A DNA stretch of 64,000 nt from Chelonoidis abingdonii (taxonomy: Eukaryota; Chordata; Testudines; Testudinidae), in the NCBI RefSeq assembly GCF_003597395.2, contig NC_133769.1:42139287-42203286 (forward strand). Direction: 5' to 3'. Below, piece by piece: positions 1 through 8,744 of the stretch. Within the stretch, counting starts at the first letter, position 1, and each line of letters opens with the position of its first letter. The notes under the pieces were generated by a model. The model worked only from the letters and a program-made list of their open reading frames with translations, did not search any database and was not told where the DNA came from. Made by a program: the position numbers and the translations under genes.

Positions 1-244
1 AACATTTCCTTTTTTCACTAGTAGAAAAACAAATGGGAGACTGTTTTCAGAAGCTACAGAAGTTGGTACATACACAGAGATGTTATTAAATGTATATAGA
101 ACCACATTGGCCCCACCCTAGAGGGAGCTGGACTGGAGAGTCCCTGTGAAATAGGTATAATATGTACTTCCCAACATGGGTGTTGTGATGCTTAATTAAT
201 TAGGGTTTGATTCTGATCCTCTTACTGAACAGTGCCCTATTCTA

Positions 245-580
245 CAGGGATTCACAACCTTTTGCTTTCTGAGGCCCCCCAGTGCGCTATAAAAACTCCA
301 TGGCCCATGTGTGACACAACTTTTTTTCTGCATATCCAATAGATTAAAAGCCAGGGCTGATATTAGGGGGTAGCAAGCAGGGCAACTACCTGGGGCCCCA
401 CACGACTAATTTGCTCAGGCTTTGGCTTCAGCCCCAAGAGGTGGGGATTGGACTTTGGCTTTCTGTCCTGTGGCCCAGAAACTCTAATACTGGCTCTGCT
501 CTCTAGTTTATTTTGGCGGACCACCTGAAACCTGCTTGTGGGCCCCCAAAGGGCCATGGACCCCTGGTTCAGAACCTCTG
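245..580. mobile_element. non-autonomous hAT-like element, 336 bp
   Basis: Imperfect terminal inverted repeats: left CAGGGATTCACAACC, right end reads GGTTCAGAACCTCTG. It is flanked by a near-identical 8-bp duplication, CTATTCTA (237-244) and CTATTCTC (581-588), as expected for hAT transposition. The inner part from about 354 (CAGGGCTGATATTAG) to about 501 (CTAATACTGGCTCTG) has a second pair of inverted ends, so the family looks like one element captured inside another. No transposase is encoded; the short reading frames inside are chance. Confidence 0.8.
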
Positions 581-588
581 CTATTCTC

Positions 589-1639
589 CAGGTGACCCCA
601 CTGATTTCAATAGGACCACTTGCAGAGTAAGACAGTATTTCAGAGAAATAAGAATATCAAAATCTGGCTCTCATTTCATTAGTAATTATAGCGGATAAAA
701 TAAAAATGCAGAGTTCTGGCTTGTTTTGGAGAGGATTTAACTAGTTTGTGACACTTCCATTTTCTGGAAGGACCAGGTTTGATCCATAAACTTCATGTGT
801 CTTGATTCATATGAGCCCACTGTATTCTACTTCTGAAGGGGTCGCTCCTTCAGATTTAAACCATATGGAGAGGCATATGTTTATAATCCTCACTTTTGTA
901 GCAAGAAAATGCATCAAGTTATGTCACAGTACTCAAGATGGCAAGTCTGACTCCAGTGATGTGCATTTAAAACAAACAAACAAACCAAAACCCACAGATC
1001 CTGGCATGGATATATTCTAGTATACATCAGAATCTCAAAACCTGTTTACTGAATGGTGGGCTCGAGTGTATTTTTGCTTTTTCTAACAGAGGGGTAGTTT
1101 CCAATAGCTGAAACCTTTAAAAAGCTGTGGATTGGAGGCTATTCAAGTTTGAGAATTAGGCACTACAAATATTCTGTTTCATTAAAGTATCTCGATTCAG
1201 CTATGTGGTGCTCAGCACCTCTTCAACCTGATAACTATTTCCCTGCGTCACACTCCCAACTCTGGTATCTCAGTCATCTCTGAAAAAATGGCCTGCAATA
1301 AGAGTCACAATCAAGGTTTTCTCTCTATATATTCTATCTTAGAAGATTGTGTGCTGCCTTTGCTTTCAGATACCACACTCTGGGTATAGATCCCATTCTT
1401 TTTCCTCTTTTTTTTTTTCATTTTTAAATTCTTAAACATTTTTTATTGTTATGCTTCATCTCATAGAAAAACTTAATTTGTTAGAATACACAATACAGAA
1501 GTGTCCAGCTTGCAAATGCTGCAATCTTCCTACTCACAACATGATATGTGCTTGAAAAATTAAATCTCATAAAAGATACTCAAGAGGGGGTTAATATCAG
1601 TGATCACATCTTAGTTTGTAAAAATCAGCCATAATAATA
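589..1639. other. intergenic, nothing recognised
   Basis: AT-rich unique-looking DNA with short homopolymer and CAAA runs (about 968-990, and a T-run near 1407-1420). No coding frame, RNA gene or repeat that I can name. Confidence 0.4.
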
Positions 1640-1790
1640 ATTAGCACTGAGCTCCTTATAATAATAGTGTTTTATAAGCATTAATTGATCAATGCTAACA
1701 GTACCATTATGATGTAAGAAGGTATGACACCTATTTTATAGACAGGTAAATAGAGGCACGAAATAATTAAGGTAGGGCCTTCTTGGAGTT
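1640..1790 (-). repeat. possible MIR/CORE-type SINE or L2 fragment
   Basis: On the minus strand the stretch resembles the tail of an old MIR-type SINE; the plus strand reads CTATTTTATAGACAGGTAAA then GAGGCAC, like a reversed 'cagtttcc-tctgtaaaatag' block. Very diverged, so the family call is weak. Confidence 0.35.
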
Positions 1791-1996
1791 AAATGTGCTC
1801 AAAAGTAATGCTTAAGTGGAACATAGGCCTTGTGCTGGTCATCAACCCAAGAATGGATTTCACCCAGGTGTGTAGCCAATTTACCCTGGATGGTTCAGTC
1901 CCCTGCACTAATAATTAGAGCTGGGCATATAGTTGATATTTCGGTTTGGCCAGAAAACTGAAAAATCAGGGGAAATATTTGGTTCAGTTCTGAAAA

Positions 1997-2120
1997 CATA
2001 GGTGCTGGAACTAGGAGTGCTGGAGGTGCTGCAGCAACCCCTGGCCTGGTTTCCATTATATACAGGGTTTATAATTTGGTTCAATACACCCCCACTACAA
2101 AAATAGTTCTAGCACCTCTG
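1997..2120. mobile_element. short hAT-like element, 124 bp
   Basis: Ends are CATAGGTGCTGGAACTA and (right end) TAGTTCTAGCACCTCTG, imperfect inverted repeats. An exact 8-bp duplication TCTGAAAA flanks it (1989-1996 and 2121-2128). The interior is the reverse complement of the sequences at 12341-12470 and of the pieces around 5327-5394 and 5775-5800, so all three are one family. Non-coding. Confidence 0.85.
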
Positions 2121-2445
2121 TCTGAAAATGTTTGGAATGTCAGCAAATCGGAAAGTTCAATTCTTAAAAGCTTTGGAATTTATCAGCCAATTGGAAATGT
2201 CGGTCTTGGGCTTCAGAAAACTGTGTGTCCATGGTTGTGTCTATTATAACCTTTAATCCTGTGATTAGGGCACCTGCCTGCAGGACCGGTGCTAGGGTTT
2301 TGAGCGCCCTAGGCGGACGGCAATTTCATTGCCCCGCACGCAGGTCCTGCGGCTCTGGTGGAGCTGCCGCAGTGGTGCCTGCAGGTGGTCCACCAGAGCC
2401 GCGCGAGCAGCCGACCATCCGCAGGCACCACTGCGGCAGCTCCAC

Positions 2446-2658
2446 NNNNNNNNNNNNNNNNNNNNNNNNNNNNNNNNNNNNNNNNNNNNNNNNNNNNNNN
2501 NNNNNNNNNNNNNNNNNNNNNNNNNNNNNNNNNNNNNNNNNNNNNNNNNNNNNNNNNNNNNNNNNNNNNNNNNNNNNNNNNNNNNNNNNNNNNNNNNNNN
2601 NNNNNNNNNNNNNNNNNNNNNNNNNNNNNNNNNNNNNNNNNNNNNNNNNNNNNNNNNN
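2446..2658. other. assembly gap (213 N)
   Basis: Run of N. It starts immediately after the distal arm of a perfect inverted repeat and ends at the first copy of a 75-bp tandem repeat, so the gap probably reflects GC-rich hairpin and repeat structure. Confidence 0.99.
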
Positions 2659-2808
2659 GGGAGCGCTGCCGCCCTCCGGTGGTGCCGGTACCCGGGGGCT
2701 TCCTGGGCTGGCCGGCGCTGCGGCAGTGCTGACGGGAGCGCTGCCGCCCTCCGGTGGTGCCGGTACCCGGGGGCTTCCTGGGCTGGCCGGCGCTGCGGCA
2801 GTGCTGAC
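2659..2808. repeat. 75-bp tandem repeat, two identical copies
   Basis: Unit starts GGGAGCGCTGCCGCC and ends GCAGTGCTGAC; copies at 2659-2733 and 2734-2808 are identical as read. The unit length is a multiple of three, which keeps spurious frames open. The first copy abuts the gap, so the true copy number may be higher. Confidence 0.95.
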
Positions 2809-2812
2809 CCGC

Positions 2813-2946
2813 GGCGGCACCCTGACCCAGAGGACCCCCTGGGCTGCTGGCTGCCGTGGCGGCGCCCTGATCCATGGGGCTCCTGGGCTGCCGGCTGCCG
2901 CGGCGGCGCCCTGACCCAGGGGACCCCCTGGGCTGCTGCTGGCAGC
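2813..2946. repeat. about 45-bp GC-rich tandem repeat, three diverged copies
   Basis: Copies at 2813-2857, 2858-2901 and 2902-2946 all run GGCGGC(A/G)CCCTGA ... CCTGGGCTGC ... They lie inside the element at 2281-3080 and probably arose by local amplification. Confidence 0.85.
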
Positions 2947-3212
2947 TCAGACTCCCTCTCTGTCTTAGCAGCAGCGGCTGCTCAACCATTTAAAAAAAAT
3001 TGGGGGGCACTTTTTGGCACCCCCAAATCTTGGTGCCCTAGGCAACCGCCTAGTTTGCCTAAATGATTTCACTAGCCCTGCCTGCTGGGATGTAGGAGAC
3101 CCAGGTTTGAATCCCTACTGTGCAGCAGGGATACAAACTCAGATCTCCCCCATCTCAGGTGAGTATTCTGTACACCAGACTCTTATAGGCTAGTCTGAGG
3201 TGGTTTGCTCTT

Positions 3213-3488
3213 GGGGTATGTCTACACTATATGCACTTCAGTGGCGATGCTGCAGCTATGATGCTGCAGTGTAAACACTTGCCATAGCAATGGAAGGGTT
3301 TTTTTCCATCGATGTAGTAAATCCACCCTCTCAAGAGCGGTCAGCTGGTGAAATGTTTTTTCCACCTAGCAGTGTCTGTACCAGAGATTAGTTCAGTTTA
3401 ACAATGTTTCTCAGGGGTCTGAATTTTTCACACACTAGAGCGATGTAGCTAGGTTGACCTATGTTTTAGGTGCAGATCAGGTCTTAGT
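3213..3488. repeat. palindromic MITE-like repeat (GGGTATGTCTACACT family)
   Basis: Left end TGGGGTATGTCTACACTA; the right end (GGTGCAGATCAGGTCTTAG) is a degraded inverted counterpart. The interior has paired segments around a central region. The family resembles copies at 23666-23804 and 35905-36245. Class uncertain; no coding capacity. Confidence 0.55.
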
Positions 3489-3494
3489 CTCTCC

Positions 3495-4841
3495 CGTTGA
3501 AGCTGTTCCATTTTACCAATCTACTAGAATTCTTTGAGGGGGTCAACAAGCATATGGACAAGGGGGACCCAGTGGATATAGCATACTTAGATTTTCAGAA
3601 ACCCTTTGACAAGGTCCCTCACCAAAGGCTCTTAAGCAAAGTAAGCTCTCATGGGATAAGAGGGAAGGTTCTCTCATGGATCAGTAACTGGTTAAAAGGA
3701 AACAAAGGGTAGGAATAAATTGTCAGTTTTCAGAATGGAGAGAAGTAAATAGTGGTGTCCCCCAGGGGTCTGTAATGCGACCTGTGCTTTTCAACATATT
3801 CATAAATGATCTAGAAAAGGGGATAAACAGTGAGATGGCAAAATTTGCCAATGATACAAAACTACATAAGATGGTTAATTCCAAAGTACACTGGGAACAG
3901 TTACAGGGATCTCACAAAACTGGGTGACTGGACAACAAAATGGCACATGAAATTCAGTGTTGTAAATGCAAAGTCATGCACATTGGAAAACATAATTCCA
4001 ACTATAAATATAAAATGATGGGGTCTAAATTAGCTGTTATCACTCAAGAAAGATTTTGGCATCATTGTGGATAGTGCTCTGAAAACAACCACTCAATGTG
4101 CAGAGGCAGTCAAAAAAGCAAACAGAATGTTGGGAATCATTAGGAAAGGGATGGAAAATAAGACAGAAAATATCATATTGCCTCTCTGTAAATTCATGGT
4201 ATGCCCACATTTTGAATACTGCAGGCAGTCCTGGTCACCCCATCTCAAAAAAGATATATGGAATTGGAACAGGTACAGAACAGGGCAACAAAAATGATTA
4301 GGGGTAGGGAACAGCTTCCATATAAGGAGAGATTAATATGACTTGTACTTTTCCTCTTGGGAAAGAGAAGACTAAGGGGCGATATGATAGAGGTCTATAA
4401 AATCATGACTGGTGTGGAAAAAGTAAATAAGGAACTGTTATTTAGTGCTTCTCATAAGACAAGAACTGGGGGCCACCAAATGAAATTAATAGGCACAGGT
4501 TTAAAACAAAAGGAAGTATTTCTTCATACAACGCACAATCAACTTGTAGAACTCATTGCCAGAGAATGTCGTCATGGCCAAGACTATAACAGGGTTCAGA
4601 AAGAACTAGATAAATTCATGGAGGATAGATCCATCAATGGCTACTAGCCAGGATGGGCAGGGATGGTGTCCCTAGCCTCTGTTTGCCAGAAACTGGGCAT
4701 GGGTGACTGGAAATGGATCACTTGATTACCTGTTCTGTTCATTCCCTCTCAGGCACCTGGCATTGGTCACTGTCAGAAGACAGGATACTGGGCTAGATGG
4801 ATCATTGGACTGACCCAGTGTGGCCATTCTTATGTTCTTAT
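3495..4841 (+). mobile_element. CR1 LINE, 5'-truncated, degenerate reverse transcriptase
   Basis: Reverse-transcriptase signatures appear in order: YLDF-KPFDKVPHQR (3567-3629, motif A region), GVPQG-like followed by SV...VLFNIFINDLEKGI (3757-3830), and KFANDTK (3840-3860), where the usual catalytic FADD reads FAND. The frame shifts several times, so the product is dead. The 3' end holds GGATACTGGGCTAGATGG and finishes TTCTTATGTTCTTAT, the turtle/archosaur CR1 terminus, with no poly(A). Length is about 1.35 kb against several kb for a full CR1, a normal 5' truncation. Confidence 0.9.
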
Positions 4842-4879
4842 ATAAACACACTGGCCAATAGGTGAGAGTGAGAATGACA

Positions 4880-4960
4880 TTATAGCTGGATGATTAAGAC
4901 ACTCACCTGGGAGACAGGAGATTTGGATTCAAATCCCTTCTTTGAATCAGGCAGAGAAGA
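4880..4960 (+). repeat. tRNA-like SINE-type fragment
   Basis: TAGCTGGATGATTAAGACA resembles a pol III A box and GGATTCAAATCCC, about 40 bases later, resembles a B box. Related text occurs at 3088-3190 and 63600-63715. It is not a tRNA gene: no cloverleaf could be closed by eye. Confidence 0.4.
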
Positions 4961-5326
4961 TTTGCCCAAACTTACTGATATCTAAAGCCTTTCTCCAACT
5001 GCCATTAGCTGCAATAGAAGCTAGATGAGTGTGTGTGTGTCTAAATAGTTAGAGATACAAAAGGCAGAATTTATCATTCAACCTCACTGAACAAAACCAT
5101 TGTAACTTAATTTTTTCTGAAAAATAGAAGGTAGGAAATCTTATCTTCTGTGCCTCTACTTGTGAGAAATCTACACAGCTCTGAACTTGTATGTTTGCTT
5201 ACTACAGTGGCTAGGGCACTCATTGAGGTCTGGGAAACCTATGTTACCTGGCAGAGGGGGAACTGAGCCAGAGCCTCTCACGTGCTGGAGGAGTTCCTTA
5301 ACAACTGGGCTAAAAGTTGTAAGGGC

Positions 5327-5812
5327 AAGGTGCTGGAACAATTTTTATAGTGGGAGTGCTAAGAACCACTGAACCAAACTGTAAACCCTGCATACATAGG
5401 TGCCAACTTTCCTGTGCCCTCCTGCCCCTGGACCCACCTTGCCCCTGCCCCACCCACATTCTAACCCCTTCCCCAAAGTCTCCACCCCAAAGTCTGCCCC
5501 CTCCCTGCCTCTATTGGACTCCTTCCCCAAATCCCCAGCCTCGCCTCTTCCCCAAGTGCACTGCATTCCCCCTCCCTTTCAGTGCTTGCCATGCGAATCA
5601 GCTGTTTCGTGGCGCAAGCGCTGGGAGCCAGGGGGGAAAAGCAGGCACGCGGTGAGCCCAGGGGAGGAGGCAGAGCAGAGATGGGGGGAAGGGGAGCTGC
5701 TGGTGGGTACTAAGCACCCAATTTTTCCCTGTGGGTGCTCCAGCCCCGGAGCACCCATGGAGTCGGTGCCTATACCTGCATATGATGGAAACCACTTCAA
5801 CCCCTATACCAT
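5327..5812 (+). mobile_element. older hAT-like repeat split by a second insertion
   Basis: The left piece (5327-5394, GGTGCTGGAACAATTTTT ... CTGTAAACCCTGCATA) and the right piece (from 5783, TGATGGAAACCACTTCAA) together match the uninterrupted copy at 12341-12470. Removing 5395-5774 and one copy of CCTGCATA restores the family sequence across the join. The right end of the older element is not clear beyond about 5812. Confidence 0.65.
5395..5774. mobile_element. non-autonomous hAT-like element, 380 bp, nested
   Basis: Inverted ends CATAGGTGCCAACTT and (right) GGAGTCGGTGCCTATA. Exact 8-bp duplication CCTGCATA at 5387-5394 and 5775-5782. The C-rich interior (about 5410-5580) keeps long chance frames open on both strands; none resembles a protein. 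It sits inside an older repeat whose empty site can be read from a paralogous copy. Confidence 0.9.
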
Positions 5813-6145
5813 GTCACCCTTACTTCTGTACTGCTGCTGGCAGCAGCTCTGCCTTCAGAGCTGGGCTCCCAGCCAGCAGCCACACAGAAGTAAAGATGGC
5901 AATACCCCGTTGACTGGTTTTAGGATGGCCAACATCAGTCGAGAGATTCATCTCCCTATGTGCATCTTTCCTTGGGGTTTAAGCTTGCCCAAAATAAAAA
6001 CCAACAAGAGTGCAGGAGTAAAACTCAGATATGTTTGTTAGACTAACAACAGTTCAACAAGGTAAGTAAACTGGGAATGCTATAAAGGACTCCCAAAACA
6101 GGTAAGTAAAGTAAGTAGGCAAAGGTGACACTATAATTATACTGA

Positions 6146-6738
6146 CTGTGACGAAAAGGGTTTACTCCCTCCCCAAGATGGGTCCCAGATAAGGGGTATG
6201 GAGGATTCAAAAGGTCTCTACTATATCTTGAAGCTTGTCTGGAGCCTCCTGACCTCACGGCGTGGATCAGGTCCAGGACTGACCAGGTGACTCAGCAGGG
6301 TGAGAAATGGATCTCAGGCAACAGGTAGTTGGAAACTCGGTTTAGTGCTGGTGATTCTTCTTCCTTCTTCCCTGCGGCATTGTGGGTGTAAGAAAGATCC
6401 GGATGAGAGGGTGGTAGCTCACCCTTGTGTGCAAGTGTGTTAAACCCTCCCACAACCCTAAGGTGCGGTGCTCTGCCTTACGCACCCGAGTACAGCACTC
6501 TGCCACTCAGATGGACAGCACCCTCCCTTACGCGTGCTAGCCCTTATATGTCCTGCTGTTACTGGTCAGATTGCATATCACATGGTTGCCCAGTTTCCCA
6601 CCTTTTGGCAAAAAGGGTGGGAACCTCCCTAAGGAGGGGGAAGAAAGGCAGCCAAGACGGATTCCTAGTTGTTACGAATTCAAGATGACGTGTGGGTATT
6701 AATAACTAGAACAGAAATACAAAAATTCTCCCCCTACA
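6146..6738. other. unassigned possible LTR-like repeat
   Basis: The block begins TGTGACGAAAAGGG and ends CCCCCTACA, compatible with TG...CA termini, and differs in composition from its flanks. I found no flanking duplication, tRNA primer site or coding region, so this could equally be unique sequence. Just downstream, 6745-6795 contains GACCCCCAGTTTGAGAAA, resembling the end of a hAT element such as that at 43795-44007. Confidence 0.25.
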
Positions 6739-8579
6739 ATAGCTTTGTTGACTCCCTTTTGGGTCAGGACCCCCAGTTTGAGAAATGTGTGTCCTAGATT
6801 TCTAACACAGGACACCACTAATAAAAGCTAGCCCAACACCCTGATTATCTCATTGTTAGCAAAGGATTAACACCCTCCCCAACAGCCAAATCCTCAGTGA
6901 CCGCATGGCTCAACATGTTCAGGATAACAGTACATGAAGTTTCCAGGGCAGATATTTGTGACCCATAACAGGATGGCAATTACAGGCTCAGAAGACCCAG
7001 CAAGGGCTGGCAGTGCCCTCCACCTTGCCTGGGGCAGGCCATTACTGCACAAAGCCAAGCAGTAACAAACAACAAAGCCCAGGATGACAGCGTCAGCTGG
7101 TCTCATTACATTATATATAAACACCCCAGCCCCAATATGCACAGCGCGCAAGACCACCCTGGAGCCACCCTGCACCTCGTTCCCAGCAGGCCTTTGAGCA
7201 CCAGCTTTTCATAAAGCTTCCCTGCTCCTCACTTGAGCCCAAAGGAAACAGAAAGTTGGGCGGAGGGTGTAACTAATTCCACGCCCCATTGCACCTCTTC
7301 CTGTCCTGTTGCCATAACCCCTGCTCTGCCCCCTGGCTCAGCCCTGCTCTTTCATTTCCGTGGTGCCCTATCGCGCTGCCCCCTTCCCGTTCAAAGGCCG
7401 GGCTCTGCCCCCGCCTGTGCGCGCGGCAGCCTCGGGCTCTGGGGAGGGGCGGAGAGAGGGATCTTCGGTGCGTCACATTCACCCAGCTCCGGAGCGTGCA
7501 ATTACCAGCCGCTGCCTCCAGATGGAGCCTGTTCACCAGGCCCGGCCTGCTCCGCCGGAGCAGGGAGAAACCCCAGCGGCTCGCAGTGCGGGGAACAACC
7601 CGGCGCGGGGTTTTCAGCCTACACGTCCCGGCTGGCCCGACGCCTGCCACCCCAGGGAAGCCTGAACGCCGATCCCGGGAGGAAAGCAAAGCTGGGGCGT
7701 CCCGTTACTGCCTGCCTCTCACCCCCCCCCCCCGCGGGCACAAGCACCAGGGGTGGGGGCCGCGATACAAGATAGAGAAGCCCCCCTCGTCCCAGCACCC
7801 TCCTCCCCGCCCCATTAGAGCCCCCTCCCCGCTAACGCTGGAGCTGGAGAAAAGTCCCCCACCCCCAGGGGAGCCTCTGGGAACAGACCAAGACGCGGCC
7901 ACTTAAGGCATCTGCAAACTTTGATGGGCAACTGAGGTGAGAGCCGTGATGTTCTGACAGCCGCCTGCGGCCAGCTGCTTGTTAATTTCCAAGCGCGGGC
8001 CACGTGTTCCTCGATGGCCCGGTGATTATTATTTATTGATCGCAGACCAGCACCAGCACACCCGGAGCCTCAGGCATGCCCCGCCCAAAGGGTTCCCTCG
8101 CTGTGTCTGAATGACTTAGCTCCAGCCAGGGAAGAGATGTTAACAGCCATGTTCCTCAGGAGCCCATATGTTTCCCCCGCCTTATCCCCCTCCCTCCCCC
8201 CACTCCCATAATTGACTTTTACTGTAAATCAGACCTGATAGAAACACTTGTTTACCTGAACCTTGTGGTCTCAGACCGCCGCCCTGGGGAAAGGCGCGTG
8301 TGTGTTAACTGCAGTGTGTGCAAAAGGAGGCGAAAGCTTGTAAGACTTGGGAGGCGGGGTACCCCAGTCTCAGCCTTCATAGCCAGATCCAGGGGGCTTC
8401 CTACCAGCGGGGTTGGTTTATTCTGCATCCCAGATGAGATTTGCTTGGCGCCAAACGGTGGGGATTAGCCTGCGAGATCCCGGGCAAGGAAAGCTCCCTT
8501 TGCCCCTGGCCAGGCTGAGTGCCTGATAAGAGGTGGATTAGGAGAGTTAGACAGACCAATAGCGGCTGCCAGTGGGTGT

Positions 8580-8744
8580 ATTTGTTATTCACATGGAAGA
8601 GACTTCGCGTCGTGCTCTGGAATCGCTGTCACGTTCAGCACCAAGAACAGCTACAAGTGCAGCTCCTCGCGCGCCGGCGTGCACTGAAATGGGTCTGAGA
8701 GCCACCGAGCCGACTCCTTCCCCGCAGCTTCTTCCCGAGCCAGG
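8580..8744 (+). other. GRM8: predicted 3' part of non-coding GRM8 exon 1
   Basis: CAGG|GTAAGA at 8741-8750 is an excellent splice donor (GT at 8745-8746) at the end of the CpG block. The next good acceptor before the GRM8 start codon is at 17347-17348. The 5' limit of the exon is unknown; the start given is nominal. Inference from splice-site quality and position only; a transcript alignment would settle it. Confidence 0.4.
8634..8654 (+). promoter_or_regulatory. RE1/NRSE-like site (REST binding)
   Basis: The site starts TTCAGCACCA and continues with G-ACAGC at the spacing of the canonical 21-bp RE1. I count 17 of 21 positions matching the consensus, including both half-sites. REST silences neuronal genes outside the nervous system and its sites often lie in first exons. 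GRM8 is a neuronal receptor gene, so position and target agree. Binding is inferred. Confidence 0.55.

Larger units (their letters stand above)
2281..3080. mobile_element. GC-rich fold-back hAT-like element, interrupted by assembly gap
   Basis: Left end CAGGACCGGTGCTAGGG followed by GCGCCCTAGGCG; right end has GCCTAGTTTGCC and finishes ACTAGCCCTG, giving imperfect inverted ends. Flanks CCTGCCTG (2273-2280) and CCTGCTGG (3081-3088) match at 6 of 8 bases. Inside, 2358-2382 and 2421-2445 are a perfect 25-bp inverted repeat, with a second nested inverted pair at 2349-2362 and 2389-2402. Right of the gap are two sets of tandem repeats. Reading frames running through it cross the N run and are not genes. 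Confidence 0.65.

Noticed and set aside
2225..3066. Open frames of 124-245 codons on both strands across 2225-3066
   Set aside because: They run through the N gap and in-frame GC-rich tandem repeats; the 75-bp unit is a multiple of three, which keeps them open artificially.
4898..4945. tRNA gene
   Set aside because: A- and B-box-like text is present but no closed cloverleaf could be drawn; a SINE-type repeat is more likely.
5400..6041. 213-codon plus-strand frame
   Set aside because: It starts inside the hAT-like element at 5395-5774 and continues into unrelated flanking DNA; composition is driven by C-rich text.
7111..7121. TATATATAA as a TATA box for GRM8
   Set aside because: It lies upstream of the CpG-dense block, and nothing links it to a start site; AT-rich motifs like this are common by chance.
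7233..7906. Overlapping frames of 101-205 codons on both strands in the CpG block
   Set aside because: GC-rich DNA has few stop codons; the products are proline/arginine/glycine-rich without domains and several frames overlap each other.
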